Shown here piece by piece: positions 47,533-56,178 of a DNA stretch of 64,000 bases. The position numbers and the translations under genes are program-made. The notes under the pieces are model-generated. The model saw nothing but the letters and a program-made list of their open reading frames with translations, did no database searches and was not told where the DNA came from. Within the stretch, counting starts at the first letter, position 1. Each line of letters begins with the position of its first letter. The DNA is from Pseudoalteromonas sp. OOF1S-7 (GTDB lineage Bacteria; Pseudomonadota; Gammaproteobacteria; Enterobacterales; Alteromonadaceae), in the NCBI RefSeq assembly GCF_022347765.1, contig NZ_JAKRFZ010000003.1, positions 248,001 through 312,000 on the forward strand. Direction: 5' to 3'.

Positions 47533-47937
47533 TTACTTCAGTGTTTCGCCTAAAGAAACCGGGGCGCTGGTCTGGGCTTTAATCGCATCGAGTACACCTA
47601 CCAGCGTTGCGTGCTGGCTATCCGGGTGAGCACGCAGACTAATACTGGTGATATCTCCCTGTGCACCCAGGCGGGCGACGTTAATACTCACACTGTCGAG
47701 ATCGATTTGCCGATTGTTCAGGTAGACCTGATTTTTGGCATCGATTGAAAATACCGGTGTCAGGTTAGGCATAACCGAAGTCACAGCTTGCTCGGTTCGA
47801 TTGAGCGGCAGCGCGGTTTCTCGCATAAAGCTGGCCGTGACAATAAAAAAGATCAGCAAAATAAATACAATATCCAGCATGGGGTTCATATCGACTGTGA
47901 CGTCAGAAGGTATACGTTGATGTGCAGTTTTTATCAT
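47533..47937 (-). CDS. exbD: ExbD/TolR-family biopolymer transport protein, orphan
   Basis: The 134-residue protein has a short cytosolic tail and one membrane segment beginning MNPMLDIVFILLIFFIVTASF, including the conserved proton-conducting Asp of ExbD/TolR (in PMLDIVF). A periplasmic domain follows (about 60-134). ExbD normally works with ExbB and TonB to energise outer-membrane transport. Neither ExbB nor TonB is within the window, so it is an isolated copy that must pair with components encoded elsewhere. Confidence 0.88.
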   Translation of the reverse strand: MIKTAHQRIPSDVTVDMNPMLDIVFILLIFFIVTASFMRETALPLNRTEQAVTSVMPNLTPVFSIDAKNQVYLNNRQIDLDSVSINVARLGAQGDITSISLRAHPDSQHATLVGVLDAIKAQTSAPVSLGETLK

Positions 47938-48210
47938 AATGATAGGTCCTTTTTTATTGTTTCTCTTAGAGCCTAGACCGCAGTTGTTAGTTTAGATTTA
48001 ATGTCCCGTTAATGTTTACAAACTTTTACTTTGGGCGTGCAAAGTCGGGTGTCAGCGTTGCAGCTTAGGTGTTATCGGATGGTGCCCCCTGACGCTGCAC
48101 ATTGCGCTCAAGTATTGCCGTCATCGGTCGATGACTTATTGAAAGTACAGCACTTTATTCGTTAGAGTGTCTTTAAACCGTACATGCCAGATATCTATAA
48201 GGAAAATAGG

Positions 48211-48951
48211 ATGAAGGTGACTACACCCAGCAGTGGGAGAGCAAGCGCGCAGCTTGATGTGCAAAACAAGGTGTCGACCAGTACCAACCTCAAGGTGGCC
48301 AAACAGGCCGATACACCGACCGCCAACAATGACGGGCGAACGTTAGCCAAAGACGTATACCACGGTGCGCAAGCGCCATCACCGGCACTGGTTTATGAGC
48401 GGCCCTTAGCTATCACCGCTTCTGATGAGCAGGAAACGCCAGAGCAATATAGTGAGCGTATGGATGCTGCCACCGGGCTGCTGTTTGCCGTTGCTATTCC
48501 TAAAATTGCCGAGGACATGAGTGCCGAGTTTGCCAAAGTAAAGCAAGAGATAGACCAGCTCGCCCCGGGATTGAACGACAAAGCATGGGGGTTTTCCGTC
48601 AATGAGGCGGGGGCCTTGGTTGTTAGTGGTGATGATCTGACAGACAGTGAAAAGCAATTACTCGAACACAAGCTCAATGAAAGTCAGGAACTGGTGGCTC
48701 TGGCACAGACCTTTCAGGACACCATGATGGAAGGGGTTGAGCTGCTAAATGGGCCCAATGAGCGGGGAGACTATTGGGCTAAATACGATATTAACCGCAG
48801 CAATTTTGCCGACATCATTGATTTTAAAGCCCTGATAGAACAAAGCAGCCAGGATAACGAGCAAGTCAGGCTGGGTGAGGCCAGGCTCAATCAGTTTACG
48901 CTGGTGGATAACATTGGCGAGCAGTTACAGTGCAATGCCAGGCAGCGATAA
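48211..48951 (+). CDS. Uncharacterised cytosolic protein with disordered N-terminus
   Basis: The ATG at 48211 has AAGGA upstream; nine extra codons are possible. The 246-residue protein starts with a Ser/Thr/Ala/Gln-rich region (about 1-60) and no signal peptide. A central segment reads WGFSVNEAGALVVSGDDLTDSEKQLLEHKLNES, a beta-hairpin and helix followed by more helices. No known family recognised. It reads alone between the ExbD gene and the L36/L31 pair. Confidence 0.7.
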   Translation: MKVTTPSSGRASAQLDVQNKVSTSTNLKVAKQADTPTANNDGRTLAKDVYHGAQAPSPALVYERPLAITASDEQETPEQYSERMDAATGLLFAVAIPKIAEDMSAEFAKVKQEIDQLAPGLNDKAWGFSVNEAGALVVSGDDLTDSEKQLLEHKLNESQELVALAQTFQDTMMEGVELLNGPNERGDYWAKYDINRSNFADIIDFKALIEQSSQDNEQVRLGEARLNQFTLVDNIGEQLQCNARQR

Positions 48952-48998
48952 CGTGTGACAATCTGCTCTGCTGTGTGAAAAGGAATACATTCTAAATA

Positions 48999-49019
48999 GC
49001 CGGTTGAGTAACAACCGGC
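48999..49019. terminator. Hairpin between convergent genes upstream of L36
   Basis: GCCGGTTG (48999-49006) pairs perfectly with CAACCGGC (49012-49019). On the minus strand it is followed by TATTTAG, a weak U-run, so it may end the L31B/L36B transcript. Confidence 0.5.
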
Positions 49020-49036
49020 GGTATTATCTATATCGC

Positions 49037-49174
49037 TTAGCGCTTTTTCTTCTTACCCTGAACCGCTTTAAAGCGAGGGTTATCTTTGCAGATCACATAT
49101 ACCCGGCCACGGCGTTTAACCACCTGGCAACCCGGGCGAGATTTGGCACTTTTCAGTGAGCTGAGTACTTTCAT
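49037..49174 (-). CDS. rpmJ: Type B (zinc-free) 50S ribosomal protein L36
   Basis: The 45-residue protein starts [21 protein letters not shown] and ends [11 protein letters not shown]. It has only two Cys (16 and 29) and lacks the CxxC zinc ribbon of the usual L36, which marks the zinc-independent type B paralogue (YkgO-like). It replaces the zinc-containing L36 when zinc is short. The gene begins 5 bases after L31B, so both share one transcript and the Zur box upstream. Confidence 0.95.
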   Translation of the reverse strand: MKVLSSLKSAKSRPGCQVVKRRGRVYVICKDNPRFKAVQGKKKKR

Positions 49175-49179
49175 GGTGA

Positions 49180-49437
49180 TTATCCTTTTTTACCGGCCAG
49201 ATTTTTAAAGCGGCGGTTAAACTGTGCCACCCGACCATCGCTGGCAACCAGTTTTTGCTTACCGGTATAGAAAGGGTGAGACTCGCTCGATACATCGATA
49301 GGTACGTATGGATAAGTCACGCCGTCCACCTCTACCGTGCGGTCGGTCTTGATGGTGGAGCCCACAATAAAATACTTGTCTACTGAGGTGTCGTGAAAGG
49401 CAACTAAGTGGTAATCAGGATGGATATCTGGCTTCAT
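49180..49437 (-). CDS. rpmE2: Type B (zinc-free) 50S ribosomal protein L31
   Basis: The start at 49437 ([16 protein letters not shown]) has GGAG upstream; four extra codons are possible. The 85-residue protein contains [22 protein letters not shown], characteristic of L31, and no zinc-binding Cys, so it is the type B paralogue. It takes over from zinc-containing L31 during zinc limitation, freeing ribosomal zinc. It is followed at 5 bases by L36 type B and preceded by a Zur-like box. Confidence 0.95.
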   Translation of the reverse strand: MKPDIHPDYHLVAFHDTSVDKYFIVGSTIKTDRTVEVDGVTYPYVPIDVSSESHPFYTGKQKLVASDGRVAQFNRRFKNLAGKKG

Positions 49438-49464
49438 TTTCTTCTCCAATTCATTGAATGCGTG

Positions 49465-49479
49465 TGTTATATCATAACA
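49465..49479. promoter_or_regulatory. Zur box upstream of the L31B/L36B operon
   Basis: TGTTATATCATAACA is a perfect 6-bp inverted repeat around ATC. It agrees with the gammaproteobacterial Zur core GTTATANTATAAC at 12 of 13 positions. It ends 28 bases before the L31B start, where Zur repression would block the promoter when zinc is plentiful. Confidence 0.8.
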
Positions 49480-49549
49480 AAATCGTAATGAAAACAGTAA
49501 ATGAAAATAATTCGCAATAGTGTCTTTGTAGTTGGGGTAGGATTGGGCG

Positions 49550-49584
49550 GGTTGCAGCAGTGCCGGATCGGCACTACTACAACC
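49550..49584. terminator. Hairpin downstream of dbpA
   Basis: AGTGCCG (49559-49565) pairs with CGGCACT (49569-49575), and the outer GGTTG/CAACC arms extend the stem. It lies just after the dbpA stop (49602). No U-tract on the minus strand, so it may be a 3' end structure rather than a terminator. Confidence 0.45.
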
Positions 49585-49601
49585 TCTAAGGATGTTGCGT
49601 G

Positions 49602-51002
49602 TTAACGGGTCAGCTTTCGGGCGCGGAAATTACGGCCTTTCATTTTTCCTTCGCTGATCACCTTCACCGCCTGATTGGCGTACTTGCGCTCCACCGCAAC
49701 ATAGGAAGACATGGCGGTGACTTTAATCTTGCCAATCTGATCGCCGCGCATGGCCTGATTGGCCGTAAGCGCACCCAAAATGTCGCCAGGACGCAGCTTG
49801 GCCTTTTTCCCGCCGTCAATTTGTATTGTGACCATAGGCGCGCGATGCACCTGGTTCGAAAGTACCTGCTCGCCTGGCAGCGGCGTCGGCTCGATACGCA
49901 GGTTCAGGTAGTCTTCCAGCATATTCACTTTGTGAGATTCTTTATAGCTCATCAGTGAGCAGGCTACGCCGGTTTTACCTGCCCGGCCGGTGCGGCCGAT
50001 ACGATGGACGTGCACTTCCGGGTCGTGGGCAATGTGATAATTGATCACCATATCAACATGGTCGACGTCTATTCCCCGCGCAGCCACATCTGTTGCAACC
50101 AGCACAGTTAAACTGCGATTAGCAAAACGTACCAGGGTCTTATCCCGGTCTTTTTGGTCCAGATCGCCATGCAGTGCCGCACAGTCAAAGCCATGGTCTT
50201 GCAGCATGTCGCTGACATCCTGACATTGTGCCTTGGTATTACAAAATACTACGGCGGCATCGGGTTGATGCTGGCACAGCAATTTGTGCAGTGTGGCGTC
50301 TCGCTCGTCATTGTCGGCCACTTCAAAAAAGTGCTGCTCTATGGTGCTGTGAGCATGTTGTGCCACCACTTCAATTTTGACCGGATCGCGCATAATGTGG
50401 CCGACCAGCTGCTCTATTTTGGCCGGGTAGGTGGCGCTAAATAACAGGTTTTGTCGACGCTCAGGGCAGTGCGACACGATGCATTCAAGCGCTTCTTCAA
50501 AGCCCATTTCCAGCATCCGGTCGGCTTCATCCAGCACAAAGGTATTGACCTCGTCTAAACACAGACGACCTTTGCGCAGGTGTTCTTCAATGCGCCCGGG
50601 TGTACCCACAACGATATGGGCACCATGCTCCAGAGAGCCAATTTGAGGGCCCATTGGAGCACCGCCGCACAAGGTCAACACTTTGATGTTATGGATAGCC
50701 CGAGCCAGCTTACGGATCTCGACGGCCACCTGATCTGCCAGTTCTCGGGTGGGACAGACAACCAGTGCCTGAACCCGAAAACGTTTCACCCTCAGGTTAT
50801 GGAGCAGGCCAAGCGCAAATGCGGCAGTTTTGCCTGAGCCGGTTTTTCCCTGACCGATAACGTCTTTACCGGCCAGGATCTGTGGCAGAGTCTGTGCCTG
50901 AATATCGGTCATGGTGTGATAACCAAGAGATGTCAGGTTTTCAAGTAAAGCACTAGATAGCTGAGTATCAGAAAAAGGGGTCGAATTGGGGCTGCTGGTC
51001 AT
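49602..51002 (-). CDS. dbpA: ATP-dependent RNA helicase DbpA
   Basis: The ATG at 51002 ([12 protein letters not shown]) is preferred; two in-frame starts lie up to 10 codons upstream. The 466-residue protein has the DEAD-box core: [35 protein letters not shown] and [10 protein letters not shown]. The C-terminal DbpA RNA-binding domain ([26 protein letters not shown] and [13 protein letters not shown]) binds hairpin 92 of 23S rRNA. It acts in 50S subunit assembly. Confidence 0.95.
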   Translation of the reverse strand: MTSSPNSTPFSDTQLSSALLENLTSLGYHTMTDIQAQTLPQILAGKDVIGQGKTGSGKTAAFALGLLHNLRVKRFRVQALVVCPTRELADQVAVEIRKLARAIHNIKVLTLCGGAPMGPQIGSLEHGAHIVVGTPGRIEEHLRKGRLCLDEVNTFVLDEADRMLEMGFEEALECIVSHCPERRQNLLFSATYPAKIEQLVGHIMRDPVKIEVVAQHAHSTIEQHFFEVADNDERDATLHKLLCQHQPDAAVVFCNTKAQCQDVSDMLQDHGFDCAALHGDLDQKDRDKTLVRFANRSLTVLVATDVAARGIDVDHVDMVINYHIAHDPEVHVHRIGRTGRAGKTGVACSLMSYKESHKVNMLEDYLNLRIEPTPLPGEQVLSNQVHRAPMVTIQIDGGKKAKLRPGDILGALTANQAMRGDQIGKIKVTAMSSYVAVERKYANQAVKVISEGKMKGRNFRARKLTR

Positions 51003-51197
51003 AACACACTTCATATCTGGATAAAAAACCATTTTATCACGATACGGCGTCTCAAGGTGTTTTTTAGTTGGGGATCTGTTGCTACACGGCAGGCACTGTA
51101 TATGTACTTGTTACGCTTATAAAGTGTATGAAGAGGCCCAGCTACACGCCAAGGGCCCCGCTGTTGCTAGGCATTAATAGTGATATTAGTTCTCACA

Positions 51198-51419
51198 CTA
51201 CCCGCATAAAGGACCGCCTTGTCTGGTGGGACAATGATGTGTCTCACAGTTCAATGCAGTGCAATACCTTGCGGATTGACAAAATTGAGGGTGGCTTTGA
51301 CAGTTGTCTGTTTCTGGTTCAAACCAGCCGCCAGCAACCTGGACAGTACGTTTTGCATCGAGGGTGTTTTTGTCTTTAGACAGGTTTTTCAGTTTGGTTT
51401 TTTGTATCTGTAATTTCAT
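51198..51419 (-). CDS. Double-glycine leader peptide with six-Cys core, putative RiPP precursor
   Basis: This 73-residue peptide has AAAGGAC upstream of its ATG. Leader (1-31): MKLQIQKTKLKNLSK, a charged middle, then TVQVAGG, a double-glycine cleavage site. It has the same length and 16 of 31 identical positions as the peptide at 33326. The 42-residue core has Cys at 40, 47, 53, 58, 63 and 72, His/Gln/Thr-rich loops and the end GGPLCG. Six Cys fit three disulfides or thioether crosslinks. It lies between dbpA and rhlE on the same strand. No processing genes are in the window. Confidence 0.8.
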   Translation of the reverse strand: MKLQIQKTKLKNLSKDKNTLDAKRTVQVAGGWFEPETDNCQSHPQFCQSARYCTALNCETHHCPTRQGGPLCG

Positions 51420-51534
51420 GGTTAGTCCTTTGGTTTTGTATACATATTTGATACTCAATTTCCCCCAAAAAGGGAATCTCAACGTATAGCAAGCAAAGGG
51501 TGTTGTCAACTTGTAGGATTGGGTTAGCGAAATG

Positions 51535-51575
51535 AAACAAGCTGTGGGCGGCTGTGTAACATTACCAGCCCACAG
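51535..51575 (-). terminator. Terminator of rhlE
   Basis: On the minus strand CTGTGGGC (51575-51568) pairs with GCCCACAG (51549-51542) and is followed by CTTGTTTC. It lies 11 bases after the rhlE stop and should separate rhlE from the leader-peptide gene. Confidence 0.65.
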
Positions 51576-51585
51576 TGTCTTATTT

Positions 51586-52929
51586 TTATTGTGCTTTGCG
51601 AGGGGCCGGGCGTCTTCTGCGGCGCTTTGGCGCACCTTGCTTGTCATTGCCGGATTGCGGTTTTTGGCCGTTTTTTGGCTTGTTTGCCGGTTTGTTGTGT
51701 CCCGCCTGCTCAGTGGCCGAAGTTTTCGGTTTCTTTGGCTTTTTGGGTTTTTTCGGCTTAATGGGACGCATATCCAGTTTAGACTCCGGTACCGGGTTTT
51801 GTGGCTCAAAGCCTGGCTCAACCACGCGCGGGATCACTTGTTGAATAAGTCGCTCAATGCCAAACAAGTCGCCGGCAACGTCTTCGCTGACAAAAGAAAC
51901 CGCTTCGCCAGTTGCGCCGGCACGGCCTGTTCGGCCAATTCGGTGTACATAGTCTTCATAGACATTAGGCAAGTCAAAATTGACAACATGGGGGAGTTCC
52001 TGAATATCCAGGCCGCGTGCGACTATGTCAGTGGCGACCAGTACCCGTAACTCGCCACTCTTAAAACCGGCAAGTGCCTTCATGCGTGCGCTCTGGCTTT
52101 TATTGCCATGGATGGCTGCGGCGTTGATCTTACCCTTTTCCAGGTCGCGCACCAGTCGGTTAGCGCCGTGTTTGGTGCGGGTAAAGACCAGTACCTGTTG
52201 CCAGCCATGGCTTGTCAGCAGGTGTTTGAGCAAGGTGGTGCGACGACTTTTATCGACCGGATATACCCATTGGGTGACGCTTTTGGCGGTGCTGTTTGCC
52301 GGGGCGACTGAAATTTCGACCGGATCCTGGATAAGCCCTTTCGCCAGTGCACGAATGTCATCAGAGAAGGTGGCCGAAAACAGCAGGTTCTGACGGCGCT
52401 GAGGCAGCAGTTTGATCAGACGTTTGATGTCGTGGATAAACCCCATGTCCAGCATTCGGTCTGCTTCATCGAGTACAAAAAACTCCAGCTGGTCGAATTT
52501 TACCGCGTTTTGCTGGTACAGGTCGAGCAGTCGGCCTGGCGTTGCAACGAGTACATCGGCACCTTTACGCAGCTTCATCATTTGCGGGTTGATTTTCACC
52601 CCGCCATAAACAACCTGACAAGATAAAGTCAGGTGTTTACTGTACAGCTCAACACTTTGCCAGACCTGATCGGCCAGTTCGCGCGTGGGTGTCAGGATCA
52701 AAGCTCTGACTTGATTGGCCTGAACTTTGGGCTTGTTACTCAACAGCTCCAGCATTGGCAGGGTAAAGCCTGCCGTTTTCCCTGTGCCCGTTTGGGCTGC
52801 TGCCATAATATCTCGCCCCTGCAGGATGGCGGGAATGGCTTGCTCCTGAATAGGGGTTGGCGTTGAGTAGCCCTGATCGACTACGGCTTGATTAATTTCG
52901 GGAGATAAGCCAAGACTGCTGAAGCTCAT
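51586..52929 (-). CDS. rhlE: ATP-dependent RNA helicase RhlE
   Basis: The start at 52929 ([21 protein letters not shown]) matches the RhlE N-terminus. The 447-residue protein has [51 protein letters not shown] and [19 protein letters not shown]. The C-terminus is a Lys/Pro/Arg tail with KPK repeats ending [12 protein letters not shown], typical for RhlE and important for RNA binding. It helps ribosome assembly or RNA decay in the cold. Confidence 0.95.
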   Translation of the reverse strand: MSFSSLGLSPEINQAVVDQGYSTPTPIQEQAIPAILQGRDIMAAAQTGTGKTAGFTLPMLELLSNKPKVQANQVRALILTPTRELADQVWQSVELYSKHLTLSCQVVYGGVKINPQMMKLRKGADVLVATPGRLLDLYQQNAVKFDQLEFFVLDEADRMLDMGFIHDIKRLIKLLPQRRQNLLFSATFSDDIRALAKGLIQDPVEISVAPANSTAKSVTQWVYPVDKSRRTTLLKHLLTSHGWQQVLVFTRTKHGANRLVRDLEKGKINAAAIHGNKSQSARMKALAGFKSGELRVLVATDIVARGLDIQELPHVVNFDLPNVYEDYVHRIGRTGRAGATGEAVSFVSEDVAGDLFGIERLIQQVIPRVVEPGFEPQNPVPESKLDMRPIKPKKPKKPKKPKTSATEQAGHNKPANKPKNGQKPQSGNDKQGAPKRRRRRPAPRKAQ

Positions 52930-53054
52930 GATTGTGTACTCTGAAGAATGCGGGCCGGAAGAGTACAAGATTTGCCCCAATATAGCAATTTTTGTCAGTG
53001 CCTGAATTGTGTTGACTGACGTGGATTTGCAGGCGAGCGCAAGTCTGAGTGTCG

Positions 53055-53285
53055 CTAACCGGATTGTTCACTGAGCAGCTCGGCAACTGGGATCTGATAA
53101 AAGCGTGCCAGATCGCCGGCGGTACGATAGTACACGCGGCTGCCGCACTCGGCCCGTTTAAGTGTCGCAATTGACACGCACAATGCCTGGTCCTGGCATG
53201 CACAGGCCAGTTTTTCCTGACTCAAACCCAGGCTTTTTCTAAGTTCCTTGAGGCGATGACAATTGAGTTTTACTCTGCCGTCCAT
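53055..53285 (-). CDS. XRE-family HTH regulator, divergent from the cystatin-like gene
   Basis: The start at 53285 ([15 protein letters not shown]) has AGGAG 6 bases upstream. The 76-residue protein is one XRE-type helix-turn-helix: [35 protein letters not shown], then [13 protein letters not shown]. It resembles the HTH found at the N-terminus of larger bacterial ATPase or cyclase regulators but stands alone here. It is divergent from the cystatin-like gene with three phased repeats between, a plausible operator for this protein. Confidence 0.88.
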   Translation of the reverse strand: MDGRVKLNCHRLKELRKSLGLSQEKLACACQDQALCVSIATLKRAECGSRVYYRTAGDLARFYQIPVAELLSEQSG

Positions 53286-53431
53286 TGACGTACTCCTGAC
53301 TGAATTTGAGATCAAAGGCTAGCAGCCATCGACGTCTTTTGCCAAATGGTGCAGGTCACTTTAAGTGTTCATTTTTTGCTACGCACTGTCAGCATTTTTT
53401 CACCCTATTGTCTTAGATTTAGGGGCGGAAA

Positions 53432-53462
53432 AACTGATACCAAACTGATACTGAACTGATAC
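53432..53462. repeat. Three 11-bp-phased direct repeats of AACTGATAC
   Basis: AACTGATAC occurs at 53432-53440, 53443-53451 and 53454-53462, exactly 11 bases apart, so each copy faces the same side of the helix. They lie between the divergent XRE regulator and the cystatin-like gene, about 90-120 bases before the latter. This is the arrangement of a multi-site operator bound by a regulator in tandem. Confidence 0.75.
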
Positions 53463-53551
53463 TAACAAGCGTGTCATTCGCATCTACACTGAGTGCCAGT
53501 TGAATAAGCCCCGCATGGTGCGGGATTACTGGAAATAATAAGGAAACAATT

Positions 53552-54121
53552 ATGTCTCAGACAGTTCATAACCTGGGTGCCTATGGTTCAGTGGTACTGG
53601 CAAAAGATTTCAGCAAAGACTTTATCAATGCGTTTGAGCACATTAATCAGCGCGATGGTGTAAAAATCACCCCACTGGCTGGTCAGTCTCAGGTGGTTAA
53701 TGGCATTAACTATGCGTTCTATTGTTTGGTTGAGCCGGTTGTTGCACCGGATGTGGCAAAAGTGAACAAGTTAGAGCTTATCGTGATCCATGCACTGGAT
53801 GACACGTACACTGAAACCGCAGAGCGCGTGTTAAGCCGCCCTGTATTGGTGCCACCTATCGGTTCATTCGATGGCGTTGCACTGCGTGATGAGTTCACAG
53901 AAGCAGAGCAAGCAGCAGCGGAGCAAATCGAATCGCTGATCGGTGTACATTATGACATTCTGGCTGCACAGCAGCAGGTTGTTGCGGGTCTTAACTTTGT
54001 GTTCTACTCAGTGGTTACGCCTGCGACACGCAACGGCCAGGCGTTCTTCGCTGAGATTGAAGCATTCCGCAATCTCGACGGCAGACTGGAGAACTTTAAT
54101 CTTATTCCGGTTAAGCCATAA
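53552..54121 (+). CDS. Tandem cystatin-like (QxVxG) cysteine-protease-inhibitor-type protein
   Basis: The 189-residue protein has no signal peptide. It contains two copies of one fold. Each has a helix, then QVVNGINYAFYCLVEPV (about 49-65) in the first and QVVAGLNFVFYSVVTPA (about 145-161) in the second. QVVAG is the exact first-hairpin motif with which cystatins enter the active site of papain-like proteases; QVVNG is a close variant. The C-terminus (FRNLDGRLENFNLI) fits the last cystatin strands. A cytosolic, stefin-like inhibitor role is inference. A strong terminator follows. Confidence 0.72.
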   Translation: MSQTVHNLGAYGSVVLAKDFSKDFINAFEHINQRDGVKITPLAGQSQVVNGINYAFYCLVEPVVAPDVAKVNKLELIVIHALDDTYTETAERVLSRPVLVPPIGSFDGVALRDEFTEAEQAAAEQIESLIGVHYDILAAQQQVVAGLNFVFYSVVTPATRNGQAFFAEIEAFRNLDGRLENFNLIPVKP

Positions 54122-54150
54122 CCGGTAATTGTTTGGCAACGTTGATAATT

Positions 54151-54180
54151 AGCCGCTCAGCTTAGTCTGCGCGGCTTTTT
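54151..54180 (+). terminator. Terminator of the cystatin-like gene
   Basis: AGCCGC (54151-54156) pairs with GCGGCT (54171-54176), followed by TTTTT. Intrinsic terminator 30 bases after the stop. Confidence 0.8.
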
Positions 54181-54327
54181 ATGTTCCGCTTACTGAGCCT
54201 CTCGGGGCCAGCTCGGCAGTTTCAAATTATAAAGCGCATATTCGCTTTGTTATTCAGCTCTGTTTGTACCCGGGTATCTTGACCACCGCTTGCTATACTC
54301 AGTGGAAACACTGGAAGGAAGCTGACA

Positions 54328-54984
54328 ATGAATGTGATTCTGCTATTGACCACTTTGCTATTTACCTCCCTGGCATCAGCCAATGAGAAGCAAGCGCCGC
54401 CACTGAACCCGGCATACAAGGGAGAGCATGGTATGGCACTAATGAACCGGGGGTCACGTATTTACGCAACCAACTTTCCTTCGTATGGATTACCCAACGA
54501 TATTCATGTTGTTTACCGGCTTGAGAACCCGGATGTGGCTTTTCTCAGCCTGGTGCGTGACTCAAAACTGATCACCATTAAGCCAGAGCCGTTTAATTTA
54601 CAGCGACTGGAACGCGGCGAAGAAGTGACGATTATGGCTGATGTGTATGAAGGCCATTACGCGCGTGGCGGCAGTCTGGTGTATCCGCAGCGACAGTTGG
54701 TGCTCAGTGATAAATTATTTGCCCGCAAGCTCAGTAAACTGGAACCCGCTTCGCAGTGGCACGAGTATGACGTCATTGAAATCAATAAAACGGAGCGAAT
54801 CTACGTTCACAAAATACAACAAAGACCCAGTTTTAACCATCTAATCTTTGTTGATTTAACGGGTGCCTGCCTGCAAAAGTTCCGGGCTTCTAAACGGGTG
54901 CCCAGTGAAGGAGAGTTAGCCTATAAGTTTATCAACTGCGGCACACTGAAACCACTTTTCTATGACGCCGAGAGTTATATGTGA
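54328..54984 (+). CDS. Exported protein of unknown function
   Basis: The 218-residue protein has a signal peptide (LLFTSLASANEK). The mature part has GEHGMALMNRGSRIYATNFPSYGLPNDIH and alternating strands. Two Cys (in TGACLQKF and FINCGTLK) may form a disulfide. The block resembles conserved periplasmic proteins of marine gammaproteobacteria without a known role. A GGAAGG lies upstream of the ATG. It is flanked by a terminator and by a convergent gene, so it is transcribed alone. Confidence 0.72.
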   Translation: MNVILLLTTLLFTSLASANEKQAPPLNPAYKGEHGMALMNRGSRIYATNFPSYGLPNDIHVVYRLENPDVAFLSLVRDSKLITIKPEPFNLQRLERGEEVTIMADVYEGHYARGGSLVYPQRQLVLSDKLFARKLSKLEPASQWHEYDVIEINKTERIYVHKIQQRPSFNHLIFVDLTGACLQKFRASKRVPSEGELAYKFINCGTLKPLFYDAESYM

Positions 54985-55075
54985 CAAGGCAGCATAAAGC
55001 CGCCCGCAAATCGACAGTGGTGGATATTATGCTACTTTGAGGTGTACTGTTTAGGGAGCTGTGTAGCTCTGTTGC

Positions 55076-55522
55076 TCAGAACCATCGCCTGACGCGAGTA
55101 CAGTAATCCTTGTAGTGCTCAGAAAATTTATTGTGCATGACCCTTTCTTCATGGCGAATGTACCACAGGTCGACGACCACAATAAATAACAGCGTCAACC
55201 CGAGTGACCAGAGCGTTGCGCCACAGAGTAGCGCACAGCCCAATAGTGTGGTACTTAAACCCAGATACATGGGATTACGTGAATAAGCAAAGAGGCCCTG
55301 GGTGATCAGTTTATCCGGCTCGTTAAACGTCATGATGTTTGTGTTAGCCTGCTTAAAGGTGCTTTTGGCGGATTGCGCCAGCATCAGACCACCAAGCAAG
55401 AAAGGCAGTCCGAGCAGGTTGTAGGGGGTGAGCAGAAGGTGTGCCAGTTCGCTGTACCAGCAGCCGACTATCATGATTGTTATAAAAAGTATCAGTAATA
55501 TCGGGGGCAGTAATCGCTGCAT
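55076..55522 (-). CDS. ICMT/PEMT-like membrane methyltransferase
   Basis: The start at 55522 (MQRLLPPILLILFI) has AAAAGGAG upstream. The 148-residue protein has four membrane segments and the PEMT/isoprenylcysteine methyltransferase motif: LITQGLFAYSRNPMYLGLSTTLLG, RNPMY being the SAM-contact core, with a final VDLWYIRHEERVMHNKFSEHYKDYC containing the conserved E-E/Y-x-x-Y tail. It may methylate lipids or small molecules in the membrane. It follows a CRP-family regulator on the same strand. Confidence 0.9.
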   Translation of the reverse strand: MQRLLPPILLILFITIMIVGCWYSELAHLLLTPYNLLGLPFLLGGLMLAQSAKSTFKQANTNIMTFNEPDKLITQGLFAYSRNPMYLGLSTTLLGCALLCGATLWSLGLTLLFIVVVDLWYIRHEERVMHNKFSEHYKDYCTRVRRWF

Positions 55523-55587
55523 TGTGAGTCTCCTTTTATTGTGAGGGCAGAGGCACTCTAGCAAGCGATTTGCAAAACGGCCTTAAC

Positions 55588-56178
55588 CTAGGTTAAGCCC
55601 ATCTGGTTTCTTATTCTGGACAAAGCAACATCCGTGATCCCCAGATACATGGCAACCTGACGCAGCGGGATTTGGTGGCAGGTTTCACTGAATTCGAGCA
55701 AAAACGTCTGATAGCGTTCAGTGGCACTTTGCATCAAAAAAGCAGCTTCGCGTTTTTCTTTTTTTATCACCAGGCGCTCATACAGACGCCGGACAAAAGT
55801 GGCTAGTTCGATGTGTTGCTCAGACAATTCGATCAGTGTGCTGTAATGGACCGACGCAGTGCTGCAGTGGGTGATGGCTTGCGTTGTAAATGGGCTGGGG
55901 CAACCGGTCACTAATGAGCTGACGCTGGTAAACGCGCCGCCTGGCTGGACCAGAGATTTATTACGCTCGTTACCTTGACGATCCAGGTAGAAATAGCGGC
56001 CAATACCGTCAAGTAAAAAAGAGACGGTCTTAACTTTGTCACCACAGGCAAAAATCGTGGCGTTAGGTGGGTAATGCTGTATGTGCATGGCGTGAGCCAC
56101 GCGGCTTGTCAATGCCTGGTCGAGCGGGGAGATTTGGTTCAAAATCGTGTGTAGTAAAGCAAAATGAGGCATATCCAT
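55588..56178 (-). CDS. CRP/FNR-family transcriptional regulator
   Basis: The start at 56178 (MDMPHFALLHTI) is preferred over a longer frame. The 196-residue protein has a cNMP-binding fold (YPPNATIFACGDKVKTVSFLLDGIGRYFYLD) and a short C-terminal HTH (IPLRQVAMYLGITDVALSRIRNQ). It lacks the FNR N-terminal Cys cluster. The ligand is not clear. It lies 65 bases before the membrane methyltransferase gene and may control it. Confidence 0.88.
   Translation of the reverse strand: MDMPHFALLHTILNQISPLDQALTSRVAHAMHIQHYPPNATIFACGDKVKTVSFLLDGIGRYFYLDRQGNERNKSLVQPGGAFTSVSSLVTGCPSPFTTQAITHCSTASVHYSTLIELSEQHIELATFVRRLYERLVIKKEKREAAFLMQSATERYQTFLLEFSETCHQIPLRQVAMYLGITDVALSRIRNQMGLT

Noticed and set aside
49501..49603. 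34-codon plus-strand ORF starting ATGAAAATAATTCGC
   Set aside because: No ribosome site, it runs through the hairpin after dbpA, and it has no leader or core features of the real peptide genes.
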